Below, in pieces: positions 37,012-45,861 of a stretch of DNA of 64,000 nucleotides (the first letter of the stretch is position 1; every line of letters starts with the position of its first letter). This DNA comes from Paracoccus sp. MKU1 (lineage in GTDB: Bacteria; Pseudomonadota; Alphaproteobacteria; Rhodobacterales; Rhodobacteraceae). The stretch lies in NCBI RefSeq assembly GCF_001447385.1, contig NZ_LLWQ01000205.1:23-64022 (forward strand). The letters are read 5' to 3'. The notes under the pieces were generated by a model. That model was not told where the DNA came from. It searched no databases and saw nothing but the letters and a program-made list of their open reading frames with translations. The translations under genes and the position numbers were made by a program.

Positions 37012-37307
37012 GCCGCCCTCTCCGACAGCATGGTCAGGGGCCGGATCTCCACCGGACAGGCCAGCAGACGGTCAAGCTGCGAAACCAGCGGTTGCAGATG
37101 CGGCATCGCCAGATGCGCGTCCAGCGCCGCGCGGTCGGTCCAGTTCTCGTAGAAGACAAAGACGCAAGGATCGGCAGCATCGACGTGGAAGTCGTAGTTG
37201 ATGCAACCCGCCTCGGCCCGCGTCGGCGCCACTAGCGCCATCAGCAGCGATGCCAGTTCCTCGCGCGTTTCCTGGCGGGCGGTGAGGGTTCCGATGATCG
37301 TATACAT
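37008..37307 (-). CDS. Antibiotic-biosynthesis-monooxygenase (YgiN-like) domain protein
   Basis: A 99-residue ABM-fold protein: MYTIIGTLTARQETREELAS, then CINYDFHVDAADPCVFVFYE and NWTDRAALDAHLAMPHLQPL. Stand-alone ABM proteins of this size (YgiN family) are quinol oxidases or heme- or quinone-handling enzymes. In sugar operons they may detoxify reactive products of oxidoreductases (inference). It is coupled to the permease and isomerase genes. Confidence 0.85.
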   Translation of the reverse strand: MYTIIGTLTARQETREELASLLMALVAPTRAEAGCINYDFHVDAADPCVFVFYENWTDRAALDAHLAMPHLQPLVSQLDRLLACPVEIRPLTMLSERAA

Positions 37308-37309
37308 GG

Positions 37310-38266
37310 TCAGCCCCGCTTCTGGCTCAAGGCAACGGCAAGGATGATGATCGCGCCCTTGGCGATCAGCTGCTGGCTGAACTCCAGCCCCATCAGGATC
37401 AGCCCGTTGTTGATCATCCCGATCATCAACGCGCCGACGATGGTGCCGATGACCGTCCCCTTGCCGCCGAACAGGCTCGTCCCGCCAAGGACGGCCGCGG
37501 CGATGACCGACAACTCATCCCCTTCGCCAAGCTGGAAGCGGCCCGATTGCAGACGGCCAGCGTAAAGCATCCCGGCCAGCGCGGCAGCGCAAGAGGACAG
37601 GACCAGCACCTTGAACTTGATGCTGCGCGTGTCGATGCCGGAGTAGCGCGCGGCCATTTCGCCCCCGCCCGTCGCCAGAACCTTGCGGCCAAAGCCGGAC
37701 CGGCGCAGCGCGACATGACCGACGCCCGCGATTACCGCCATCCAGAACATCAGGACCGGGATAGGGCCGACCGAGCCGCCCCCGAAGATCCAGGAATAAC
37801 CGGGGGACAGGATCGGCACCGCCGCCGTGTCGGAAATCCACATGGCCACGCCCTTGGCGATGCCCATCATGGCAAGGGTCGTCAGGAAGGACGGAATGCC
37901 GATCCGCGTCGTGAGCCAGCCGTTGAACACGCCCACGGCCAGCCCTGTCGCCAACCCGGCAAGGACACCGCCAACAGGCCCGGCGACGGCAATCGCCATG
38001 GCAACCGTCACCGTGGTCAGCCCCGCCACCGCGCCCACCGACAGATCGATCTCGCCCGCCGACAGCACGAAGGTCATGGCCACCGCCATCACCGCGATCA
38101 TCGCGGTCTGCCGCACGATGTTCAGCAGGTTGTTCGGGTTCAAAAACCCCTTGTCGTTCAGCGTCAGCGCGAAGACCACGAAGATCACCACGAAGCCGAT
38201 ATAGATGATGTTCTGCCGCCAATTGGCGAAGAATGCCCCGGCCGGGGCGGTTGCTGCCTTAGCCAT
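37310..38266 (-). CDS. Sugar ABC transporter permease (RbsC-like)
   Basis: A 318-residue permease with about ten TM helices and the BPD_transp_2 pattern. Visible are FVLSAGEIDLSVGAVAGLTT, GIPSFLTTLAMMGIAKGVAM and LGGTSLFGGKGTVIGTIVGA, together with GMINNGLILMGL. It moves a sugar across the inner membrane with the ATPase 38259-39830 and the binding protein 41122-42243. It overlaps the ATPase gene by eight bases. Confidence 0.93.
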   Translation of the reverse strand: MAKAATAPAGAFFANWRQNIIYIGFVVIFVVFALTLNDKGFLNPNNLLNIVRQTAMIAVMAVAMTFVLSAGEIDLSVGAVAGLTTVTVAMAIAVAGPVGGVLAGLATGLAVGVFNGWLTTRIGIPSFLTTLAMMGIAKGVAMWISDTAAVPILSPGYSWIFGGGSVGPIPVLMFWMAVIAGVGHVALRRSGFGRKVLATGGGEMAARYSGIDTRSIKFKVLVLSSCAAALAGMLYAGRLQSGRFQLGEGDELSVIAAAVLGGTSLFGGKGTVIGTIVGALMIGMINNGLILMGLEFSQQLIAKGAIIILAVALSQKRG

Positions 38267-39830
38267 GGCTGGCCTCCTTGATGGTCAGGGCTTTCTGGAT
38301 TTCGATCTGAAGGCGGCGTTCGGCCGCTTGCAGGGCGTGTTCGGGGTTCGTCTCGGTCGGGTCGTCCAGATCGGCACGATCCAGAATCTGATGCGCACGG
38401 CCATCCGCCATAACGAGGATGCGGTCGCAGGCCGTCAGCAGTTCCGACAGTTCCGAAGAGATCACGATGACGCCCTTCCCTGCCTGCGCGAGGTCGCGGA
38501 CCAGACGGATGATCTCGGCCTTCGATCCGATGTCGATGCCTGCGGTGGGTTCGTCGAGGATCAGGATATCCGGCTCTGTCGCCAGCCATTTGCCGATCAC
38601 CACCTTTTGCTGGTTGCCGCCCGACAGGGTGGACACGGCATGGTCGCGGCTGGCGGTCTTGATCGACAGGCGGGCGATCATGCGGTCCGCGATGTCTCGG
38701 ACGCGATCACGGTCCACGATCCCGCGCGGCGCGATGCGGCCCAGAACCGCCATGACCATGTTTTCGGCCACACTATGTGCCGGTATGATGCCTTGTGTCG
38801 CCCGCGCCTCCGGCACCAGAGCGATGCCTTGGGCGATGGCGTCTGCGGGGCGGCGGATCGCCACCGTCGTGCCCTTGATCCGGATTTCGCCGGAAACGGC
38901 AGGTTCGATGCCTGCGATAACGCGGGCCAAGGCCGACCGGCCAGAGCCGAGCAACCCGGCCAGACCCAGAACCTCGCCCCGGTGGAGGGTGAGGCTGACG
39001 TTTTCGGGCTTGTGCGGGCCGGTCACGTTTGCAAGGTCCAGAAGAACCTCGCCCCGTGTGGCATCGCCCCGGGTGACATCGGAAAGACCCTTGGATTTCT
39101 TGCCGACAATATGTTCGATCATCACGTCGATGGGCAGATCGGCCAGCGGCGCGGTGATCACATGTTTTCCATCCCGCAGGATCGTGGCGCGGTCCGCGAT
39201 GCGGGCGATTTCGTCCATGCGGTGGCTGACATAGATGATCGCCACGCCCTTGGCCTTGAGTTGCCGCAGGAAGACGAAGAGTCGTTCAACATCCGACACC
39301 GAAAGTGCGGTTGAGGGTTCGTCGAGGATCAGGACGCGGGCATTCTGACTGATCGCCTTCGCAATCTCGGTCAGCTGCTTTTGACCCGCCCCCAGATCGC
39401 CCACCAGCGCAGCGGGATCGACCTCGACCTGCAACATGTCGAAAATCGCCTGCGCCCGCCGGACGGAATCGGCATCGTCGATCATCCCGCGCGCATCGCG
39501 GGCTTCGCGGGTCAGGAAGATGTTCTGCGCCACAGTCAGCGTGGGGATCAGCGACATTTCCTGAAAGTTCATGGCGATCCCCGCCGCCCGCGCCGCTTCG
39601 GGCGAGTGGGCGGCCAGTTTCTGGCCACCAACCTCGATCTCGCCCTCCTCCGGCACGTGAACGCCGTTCAGGACCTTCAGGATAGTGGACTTCCCCGCCC
39701 CGTTACCGCCAAGCAGGGCGTGGACCTCACCGGCAAACACCTCGAAATCCACACCATCCAGCGCGCGAATGCCGCCGAAGGATTTGGAAATCCCCGTCAT
39801 CCGCACGGCAACCGGGGCGGGGGCGGTCAT
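38259..39830 (-). CDS. Sugar ABC transporter ATP-binding protein (RbsA-like, two ABC domains)
   Basis: A 523-residue duplicated ABC ATPase. Domain 1 has Walker A GGNGAGKST, signature LGAGQKQLTEIAKA and Walker B LILDEPSTALS. Domain 2 has the degenerate GLLGSGRSALARV, signature STLSGGNQQKVVIGKW and LILDEPTAGIDIG. This is the RbsA/XylG/MglA design. Start ATG at 39830 overlaps the Gfo/Idh gene (ATGA). Confidence 0.93.
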   Translation of the reverse strand: MTAPAPVAVRMTGISKSFGGIRALDGVDFEVFAGEVHALLGGNGAGKSTILKVLNGVHVPEEGEIEVGGQKLAAHSPEAARAAGIAMNFQEMSLIPTLTVAQNIFLTREARDARGMIDDADSVRRAQAIFDMLQVEVDPAALVGDLGAGQKQLTEIAKAISQNARVLILDEPSTALSVSDVERLFVFLRQLKAKGVAIIYVSHRMDEIARIADRATILRDGKHVITAPLADLPIDVMIEHIVGKKSKGLSDVTRGDATRGEVLLDLANVTGPHKPENVSLTLHRGEVLGLAGLLGSGRSALARVIAGIEPAVSGEIRIKGTTVAIRRPADAIAQGIALVPEARATQGIIPAHSVAENMVMAVLGRIAPRGIVDRDRVRDIADRMIARLSIKTASRDHAVSTLSGGNQQKVVIGKWLATEPDILILDEPTAGIDIGSKAEIIRLVRDLAQAGKGVIVISSELSELLTACDRILVMADGRAHQILDRADLDDPTETNPEHALQAAERRLQIEIQKALTIKEASHG

Positions 39831-40993
39831 TCCACCCGCTCCCACTTGCCGGTTTCACCCGACCGAAGCAGGGCATCGGCCACCAGTTCCGTCAGCAGAC
39901 CATCCTCGAAATTCGGGCTGGGCTGCTTGCCGCTGGCAATCGCGCTGAACAGGTCGAAGCATTCGACGATCTTCGTTTCCGAATAGCCGATGCCCAGACC
40001 GGGGATCGGCCACAGACCGCCGCCATAGGGATGGGCTGGACCAGTGTAGACCGTGCGGAAGCCGCGTGCATCGGCGGGGTCGTCGGCGAACATCACCTGC
40101 AACTCGTCACGGCGTTCGTAGTTGAAGTGGATCGACCCCTTCGTCCCGTGGATTTCCAGCGTGATGAAGTTGTTCCGACCCCATGCGTTGCGCGTGGCCT
40201 CCAGGCTGCCGATGGCCCCGTTGCCGAAGCGCAGCATCGACACCACCTCGTCATCCACATCCACCGGAGCACGTTCGGCATCAGCGGATTTCTCCGACGC
40301 ACCCAGCTTGTCCACCCCGCCCTGCTGGATGGGGCGCGTCGTGACATAGGTCTTGGTCATGGCGATCACCTCGGCAATGGGACCGACGAGGTAATGCGCA
40401 AGGTCCACCACATGGGTCCCGATATCCCCCACCGTGCCCGACCCCGCGATCTTCTTCTGAAAGCGCCAGGACAGCGGCCCGTTCTCATCCGCCGACCAGT
40501 CCTGAAGGTAGGTGCCGCGGAAGTTCAGGATGCGGCCGATGCGGCCTTCCTCGATATATTTCTTGGCCAGCGCCACGGCGGGCGTGCGGCGGTAGTTGAA
40601 GGCCACCATGTGGATGATGCCTGCGGCCTTCGCGGCTTCGGTCATCGCGCGGGCCTCTTCCACGGTGCGGGCGAGGGGCTTTTCGCAGATGATGTGCTTG
40701 CCCGCCTTGGCGGCGGCGATGGCAATCTCGGCATGGACATTGTTCGGCGTGCAGATGTCGACCACGTCGATATCGGGCCGCTCCACCACGCTGCGCCAGT
40801 CGCTGGAGGCTTCGTCAAAGCCGAAGCGGCGGCGGGCTTCCTCGGCGGCGCCATCGGTCATGTCCACGACCACCTTGCGGTGCGGGATTGCCGGGGCGGG
40901 CCAGAAGAACATCGGCATCGAGGCATAGGCCATGGCATGCGCCTTGCCCATGAACCCGCCACCGATCATGGCGACGTTCATCACTTTGGTCAT
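39827..40993 (-). CDS. Gfo/Idh/MocA-family oxidoreductase
   Basis: A 388-residue oxidoreductase. Rossmann motif MIGGGFMGKAHAMAY, DICTPNNVHAEIAIAAAKAG, HIICEKPLARTVEEARAMTE (EKP present) and VGDIGTHVVDLAHYLVG. It acts on a sugar or cyclitol. Located between the SBP gene, preceded by two hairpins, and the ATPase gene. It is more canonical than the family member at 34838 (EKP rather than DKP). Confidence 0.92.
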   Translation of the reverse strand: MTKVMNVAMIGGGFMGKAHAMAYASMPMFFWPAPAIPHRKVVVDMTDGAAEEARRRFGFDEASSDWRSVVERPDIDVVDICTPNNVHAEIAIAAAKAGKHIICEKPLARTVEEARAMTEAAKAAGIIHMVAFNYRRTPAVALAKKYIEEGRIGRILNFRGTYLQDWSADENGPLSWRFQKKIAGSGTVGDIGTHVVDLAHYLVGPIAEVIAMTKTYVTTRPIQQGGVDKLGASEKSADAERAPVDVDDEVVSMLRFGNGAIGSLEATRNAWGRNNFITLEIHGTKGSIHFNYERRDELQVMFADDPADARGFRTVYTGPAHPYGGGLWPIPGLGIGYSETKIVECFDLFSAIASGKQPSPNFEDGLLTELVADALLRSGETGKWERVE

Positions 40994-41035
40994 TGTCGGT
41001 CTCCGATCTTGTGCGGGTCGCGGAAGTTGGGAAGG

Positions 41036-41114
41036 GCCGGGCCTTCACGGGCGGGGAGCAACGCCCCCAGTAAAGGCCCGGCAGGCGCGCGGGGTGATAG
41101 GGACACCCCGCGCG
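41036..41114 (-). terminator. Two hairpins between the binding-protein gene and the downstream operon
   Basis: Reading from the binding-protein stop, the first hairpin is CGCGCGGGGTG / CACCCCGCGCG (41086-41114, 11-bp perfect stem, 7-base loop). The second is GCCGGGCCTT / AAGGCCCGGC (41036-41082, 10-bp outer stem with an inner GGGCG/CGCCC). Neither has a clear U-tract. Such stem-loops after a periplasmic-binding-protein gene usually stabilise its mRNA and reduce expression of the downstream transporter genes. Confidence 0.65.
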
Positions 41115-41121
41115 TGTTCGG

Positions 41122-42243
41122 TCACTGCATCGAGGCCTTGATGTTGTCGGTCGCTTCGGTCGAGTAGACCTGCTTCCACGCGTCGAGCAGGTTGTCCTTG
41201 CTGACGGGCAGCGCAGGCAGGGCCACGAAGTCGGGCGCATCCTTGTCGAGCAGGGCGTAGCCTGCCAGCTTCGCCTCGACCACGCCGGCGTCATAGGGAC
41301 GCTGTGCGCCAAGGCCCTTCATGAAGCCGCCCTGCGCCATGCTGATGGCGACGTTTTCGCCAAGGTCGACGGTGGTGATGATCAGATGATCGCGGCCATT
41401 GGCGCGGGCGGCGGCCATCACGCCTTCGGCCGGAACGTCCCAGACCGCCCAGATGCCCTTGATGTTCGGGTTCGCGGTCAGCATCGCGCCCGCCGCCTTC
41501 TCCGCATCGCCCGAGAAGTCCGGCCCGCCGATCCCCTGTTCTTCCACGATCTTGATGTTCGGGTAGTCGCTGGCGATCGTCGCCTTGAACGCGTCATAGC
41601 GCTGCTTCGTTACGAAGAAGTCCGCGGCGTGGAACACGAGCCCGATTTCGCCCCCGTCAGGGCCAAGCGCCTTGGCCATCAGATGGGCTGCGGCGACGCC
41701 ATTGCCGTAGTTGTCGGCCGAGACGACCGAGACATAGTCGGTGCCCGGAACGAAGCCCGTCGGGACGTTGTCCATGAACACGAGCTTGGCCCCGGCCTCA
41801 TGCGCGGCGCGGTAGGCGGCGGCGGTGGCGGTGGGGTCGGTCGGGATCGACACGATGATGTCGGGCGACTGCGCCATGATGGTTTCAAGGTCGCTGACCT
41901 GCTTTTCGGGCTTGAAGCCCGCATCGGTCACGGAGATCACTTTGATCCCCATCGCGGCGAACTGGGTCTGCAGGCCGTTGATCTGCGCCTGGCTCCAGTC
42001 GTTGCCGGCGTAATGCATCACGATGGCAGCGGTGGCGCCCATCTCCTTGATCTTGGCCAGCTCTTCATCGCTGAGCACGACATCCGAGGCGGGCGAGGGG
42101 TCTTCACCGCTCGGTCCCTTGGACAGGACGGTTTCCTGCAACTTGGCAAGCGCCGCGTCCGGATCCGCAAAGGCCGGGGCGGCGATCCCCATCAAAAGCG
42201 CAAGCGCGGTCGCCGAGCCCATGAGGCTGCGTCTGGTCATCAT
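41122..42243 (-). CDS. Periplasmic sugar-binding protein of ABC transporter
   Basis: A 373-residue type I binding protein with a twin-Arg-like signal peptide (MMTRRSLMGSATALALLMGI, cleavage near AFA-DP) and a Peripla_BP_4 domain: AAIVMHYAGNDWSQAQINGL, SPDIIVSIPTDPTATAAAYR and LVFMDNVPTGFVPGTDYVSV. It delivers substrate to the permease/ATPase. GGGAGGAAGAAG precedes the ATG at 42243. The presence of RR suggests possible Tat export, but RRSLMG is only a loose match. A homologue without a signal peptide lies at 44711-45721. Confidence 0.92.
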   Translation of the reverse strand: MMTRRSLMGSATALALLMGIAAPAFADPDAALAKLQETVLSKGPSGEDPSPASDVVLSDEELAKIKEMGATAAIVMHYAGNDWSQAQINGLQTQFAAMGIKVISVTDAGFKPEKQVSDLETIMAQSPDIIVSIPTDPTATAAAYRAAHEAGAKLVFMDNVPTGFVPGTDYVSVVSADNYGNGVAAAHLMAKALGPDGGEIGLVFHAADFFVTKQRYDAFKATIASDYPNIKIVEEQGIGGPDFSGDAEKAAGAMLTANPNIKGIWAVWDVPAEGVMAAARANGRDHLIITTVDLGENVAISMAQGGFMKGLGAQRPYDAGVVEAKLAGYALLDKDAPDFVALPALPVSKDNLLDAWKQVYSTEATDNIKASMQ

Positions 42244-42298
42244 AACTTCTTCCTCCCAGAGAAGTGTCGGGGTTGCCCCCGTGTGGTGGGCAGGGCGT

Positions 42299-43120
42299 TC
42301 AGCCGGCGATTGCCCGGTTCAGGTAGTCCATGCTCAGCCGCGCCCCTTCGGCGGGGTCACGCCAAGAGTCGAGTTCGGTGCAGACCCAGCCAGCAAAGCC
42401 CACATCCCGCATCGCCTTCAGGATCGGCCCCGTCGGCACATCGCCGCGGTCAAGCGGGGTGAAGGCAAAGGGTTCACGCCGGAAGCCCTTGAGGTGGATG
42501 TAGGAAATCCGCTTCGCGTGGTCGCGGATCAGTTGCGCCGGATCACCACCGGCTGCGGCCAGATGCGCCGTGTCGGGGCAGAAATCGATGGCGGTCAGGT
42601 CGAAGATCTTGGCCACTTCGCCCGGCCCTTCGACGATGGTCGACAAGTGCGGGTGGTAATGCGCCCGCAACCCCCGCGCCTCGGCCAGCGCCTTCACGCG
42701 GTCGAGGGCTGCGCCCAGCTTGTGATAATCCGGCTCGCGCGTGCCGTCGAAACGCTTGGCCCCGCCGCCCACCACCAGATGCGGCGCGCCCAGTTCGGCG
42801 GCACGGTCGGCGGCGCGCGTCACGCGGGCCAGTTCCTCCGGCAGAATGTCGTCGAAGATGAAGTTCCCGCCCGCATAGGTGGCGACCAGTTCCAGCCCGT
42901 TGTCGGCCAGAAGCTTGCGCATCTCGGCGGCGCTGAAGTCCAGCAGGTTGCCGTCGAACAGCTCCACCCCGGCATAACCAGCGGCAGCGATGTCGGCGCA
43001 GGCGCGGTCCATATCGCCGAAGGTGCGGTAGGCCAGTTGCGTGATCGAGGTGACGCCCACGGCATCGCCCCCGAGCCCCCCCCAGCAATTGGCGTGATAG
43101 GCCAGCTTCCACGCTGTCAT
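42299..43120 (-). CDS. Sugar phosphate isomerase/epimerase (first gene of sugar operon)
   Basis: A 273-residue TIM-barrel epimerase/isomerase. Metal-site residues are in GYAGVELFDGNLLDF (Glu), RAHYHPHLSTIVEG (His), AIDFCPDTAHLAAAG (Asp/His) and GWVCTELDSWRDP (Glu). This resembles inosose- and keto-sugar-handling enzymes. First gene of the minus operon, ahead of the binding-protein gene by about 55 bases. Its promoter is in the 43121-43343 divergent region. Confidence 0.88.
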   Translation of the reverse strand: MTAWKLAYHANCWGGLGGDAVGVTSITQLAYRTFGDMDRACADIAAAGYAGVELFDGNLLDFSAAEMRKLLADNGLELVATYAGGNFIFDDILPEELARVTRAADRAAELGAPHLVVGGGAKRFDGTREPDYHKLGAALDRVKALAEARGLRAHYHPHLSTIVEGPGEVAKIFDLTAIDFCPDTAHLAAAGGDPAQLIRDHAKRISYIHLKGFRREPFAFTPLDRGDVPTGPILKAMRDVGFAGWVCTELDSWRDPAEGARLSMDYLNRAIAG

Positions 43121-43343
43121 CGGTATCCCCTCCCCGTGCCGCAGGCGCTGCGGGATGGCCCGCCTTGCCTGCTTTCCTGCCGGCCTCCTCTGACCGTGCT
43201 ACATTCGTTAGGCCTCGATTCCGCTTTGGTCAATAATAAATCTGCTTATGTCAGACTACTTCTGCATTTTTACAGCATAAGTTTTTTCTTGAACGGCAGA
43301 AGGACGCCCTTTATCCCTTCTGAAACCCTGCAAGGACGCGATT
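43121..43343. promoter_or_regulatory. Divergent intergenic region between sugar operon and ROK regulator
   Basis: An AT-rich pocket (43230-43295) stands out in an otherwise GC-rich region. It contains a 6-bp inverted repeat CTTATG (43245-43250) / CATAAG (43276-43281), plausibly an operator for the ROK repressor. Promoters for both directions must lie here, but -10/-35 boxes are not clear enough to assign. Confidence 0.5.
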
Positions 43344-44714
43344 TTGCCCCTGACCGCCCAGGACCTGACCGAATCGCCCCGCCCCCGCGGCAAGGGGCGG
43401 CCGCGCACGGTGGAAACCGCTGCGCCATCGCTGGTCGAACTCCTGAACCTCGTCCGCACGGGGGCGGCGAACACGCGGCAGGAACTGGAACGCCAAAGCG
43501 AATTCGGCCGCGCCGTGGTGGCGGATCGCCTGACGATGCTGGGCGATCTGGGACTGGTGGACGAAAGCGAACTCGGCACCGCCACGGGCGGCCGAGCGCC
43601 GCGACTGGTGCGCTTTGCCGCGCGACGCGCCGCGATCCTTGTCGCCACGCTGGACCAAACCGCGATCGGGGTGGGTGTGGCCGACCTTTCCGGCACAGTC
43701 CTGACCGAACATCACGAAGCCGCTGACCTGACCGCCCCGCCCGCCGAACTGGCCGAGCGTCTGACAGCACTCTTCCGCTGGTCGATGGAGCGTCATGCAC
43801 CGCAGGGCGGCATATGGGGCATCTCCCTCTCCGTCCCCGGGGCCGTTCAGGGCGCGACGGAGGGTGACTTCCTGACGACCACCCCTCCGGTCCTGCCCGC
43901 ATGGGAAGGGTTTCCGCTCGTCGAAACGCTGACCCGCGATTTCGGCGTGCCGGTCTGGATGCGGTCCAGCGTCGAGACGATGACGATGGGCGAGCTGCAC
44001 GCAGGCGCGGCGATCGGCACGCGCAGTATGCTTTTCCTGAAGGTCGGCCGCCGCATCGGCGCGGGCATCGTCTGCGACGGCCAGCTGTATCGTGGCGCGC
44101 ATGGCGCGGCAGGCCTGATCGGATCGCTTCCAGTCACCTCAGGCGGGCAAAGCGGCCCTCTCGATGCCCTCGCAGGATCGGGCATGATCCAGCGCGAAGG
44201 TCTATCGGCGGCACAGGACGGGCGAAGCCCCATGCTGGCCGACATCCAGCGCCGCGGTGGCGAGATCACGGCCATCGAAGTCTCGCAAGCCGCACAGATC
44301 GGCGATCCCGCCTCGGTCGCGATCCTGACCGAGGCGGGCCACCTGATCGGTCAGGTCGTGGCGACGCTGGCCAATGCGTTGAACCCGGAACTGATCGTGC
44401 TGTCGGGGTCCATCGTGCAGACGAACGACATCCTCCTCGCCGCGCTGCGCGAGGCGGTCTATGGCGCATCGCATCCCTTCGTCACGCGCGACCTGCGGAT
44501 CATCCGGTCGCAGATGGGCAGTTCGGCCGGACTTGTCGGCGCGGCCCGCGTGGCCTCGGAACAGCTGTTCGCGCCGAGTTTCCTGAAGGAATGGGTGATG
44601 CAGGGTAGCCCGCTTGCCCATCCGGCCTTCGCCGCCCTGCAGGATCGGCTTTCGCAAACCGCACCGCCCCCTCCGCCGCCAAGGGCGCGGACCGGACAGG
44701 AGCTTCCGAGATGA
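43344..44714 (+). CDS. ROK-family transcriptional regulator
   Basis: A 456-residue protein. The N-terminal winged helix is at about 25-75 (VELLNLVRTGAANTRQELER, VADRLTMLGDLGLVDESE), followed by a ROK sugar-kinase-like domain with LFLKVGRRIGAGIVCDGQLY and GAHGAAGLIGSL. The Cys-rich zinc motif of typical ROK repressors (CxCGxxGC) is not present; the position reads TSGGQSGPLDAL. A TTG start at 43344 is used. It is divergent from the sugar operon and coupled to the next gene by a four-base overlap, and presumably represses the sugar genes. Confidence 0.85.
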   Translation: MPLTAQDLTESPRPRGKGRPRTVETAAPSLVELLNLVRTGAANTRQELERQSEFGRAVVADRLTMLGDLGLVDESELGTATGGRAPRLVRFAARRAAILVATLDQTAIGVGVADLSGTVLTEHHEAADLTAPPAELAERLTALFRWSMERHAPQGGIWGISLSVPGAVQGATEGDFLTTTPPVLPAWEGFPLVETLTRDFGVPVWMRSSVETMTMGELHAGAAIGTRSMLFLKVGRRIGAGIVCDGQLYRGAHGAAGLIGSLPVTSGGQSGPLDALAGSGMIQREGLSAAQDGRSPMLADIQRRGGEITAIEVSQAAQIGDPASVAILTEAGHLIGQVVATLANALNPELIVLSGSIVQTNDILLAALREAVYGASHPFVTRDLRIIRSQMGSSAGLVGAARVASEQLFAPSFLKEWVMQGSPLAHPAFAALQDRLSQTAPPPPPPRARTGQELPR

Positions 44715-45721
44715 CGATATCCGGCCTCGGCCCGCATGGCGAACGCGCCGCCCCGCCCGAACGGGTCAGCCTGCTGCCCGACGACCGCACCGCCGCCAAG
44801 GCGGCCGGATGGCGCGTTGCCGTGGTCCTGCACACCTTGGAAAGCGACTGGGCCAAGCAGCAACTTGCCGGCATGATGGGTATCTTCGGCGATTGCGGCG
44901 CGGCGGTGATCGATGTCGTGGATTGCGCCTTTTCCCCCGACATGCAGGTGGCCGAACTTGACCGGCTGATCTCGCAACGCCCCGATGCGATCATCTCCCT
45001 TCCCGTGGCGAATGAACAGGTCGCCGCCGCGCACCGCCGGGTGTCCGAGGCGGGAGTAAAGCTGGTCCTGCTGGACAACGCGCCCACCGGCCTGTTGCCG
45101 GGCAAGGACTACACGGCGCTGGTGTCTTCGGACAACTTCGGTCTGGGCAAGATCGCGGCCGCCGGACTTTCTCCCCGCATCCCCGACCGGGCGAAAGTCG
45201 GCGTCCTCGGCTTCGCCGCCGATTTCTTCGCCACGAACGAACGCGAGATCGCCTTCACCAAATGGCTTCAGGTGAACCGCCCCGACATCACACCGCGCAT
45301 CCACCGCTTCGCGCGGATCGAGGACTCAGCCGCAGCCGCGGATGACCTTCTGTCGGCAAACCCCGATCTGGCCGGGCTATTCGTCGTTTGGGACACGCCT
45401 GCCCTTGCCGCAGCCACCCGCCTTGCAGAACGCGGCGCAACGATGTCCATGGCAACCGTGGACCTCGGAGAGGCCGCAGCCATCGCCCTCGCAACGGGCA
45501 ATTCCTTCTGCTGCATCGCAGCCCAGCAGCCTTTCCTCCAAGGGATCACAGCCGCACAGACCGTGATCCTGTGCCTTCTCGGTCGCCCCGTTCCCGCCTG
45601 GATCGCCCTACCCGGCATTGGCGTCACACGGGACAACGTGGTCGAAAGTTTCCAGACGATCTGGCGGCAACCGGCCCCGCGCGAAGTGCTCCGCGTGCTG
45701 GGCCTGTCACGCGGCAAATGA
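44711..45721 (+). CDS. Periplasmic-binding-protein-like protein without signal peptide
   Basis: A 336-residue protein resembling the binding protein at 41122-42243 (ISQRPDAIISLPVANEQVAA, KLVLLDNAPTGLLPGKDYTA, SMATVDLGEAAAIALATGNS) but lacking a hydrophobic leader. It has a charged N-terminus (GERAAPPERVSLLPDDRTAA) with no DNA-binding domain recognised. It overlaps the ROK gene by four bases, so the two are probably made together. It may be a cytoplasmic sugar-sensing co-regulator of the ROK protein (inference), or a degenerate transport protein. Confidence 0.75.
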   Translation: MTISGLGPHGERAAPPERVSLLPDDRTAAKAAGWRVAVVLHTLESDWAKQQLAGMMGIFGDCGAAVIDVVDCAFSPDMQVAELDRLISQRPDAIISLPVANEQVAAAHRRVSEAGVKLVLLDNAPTGLLPGKDYTALVSSDNFGLGKIAAAGLSPRIPDRAKVGVLGFAADFFATNEREIAFTKWLQVNRPDITPRIHRFARIEDSAAAADDLLSANPDLAGLFVVWDTPALAAATRLAERGATMSMATVDLGEAAAIALATGNSFCCIAAQQPFLQGITAAQTVILCLLGRPVPAWIALPGIGVTRDNVVESFQTIWRQPAPREVLRVLGLSRGK

Positions 45722-45861
45722 AGGCCGGCATGGAAGCGATGCGACAGGCTCACCGGCGGATTTGAATCCGCCAAAGTTCCATTACGACTGTCCATCGACA
45801 TATCGCCGCGACCGTCCGCTTTGGGCCGACCAGCGCGGAATGCGCCGGTCGGATTAGTTTT

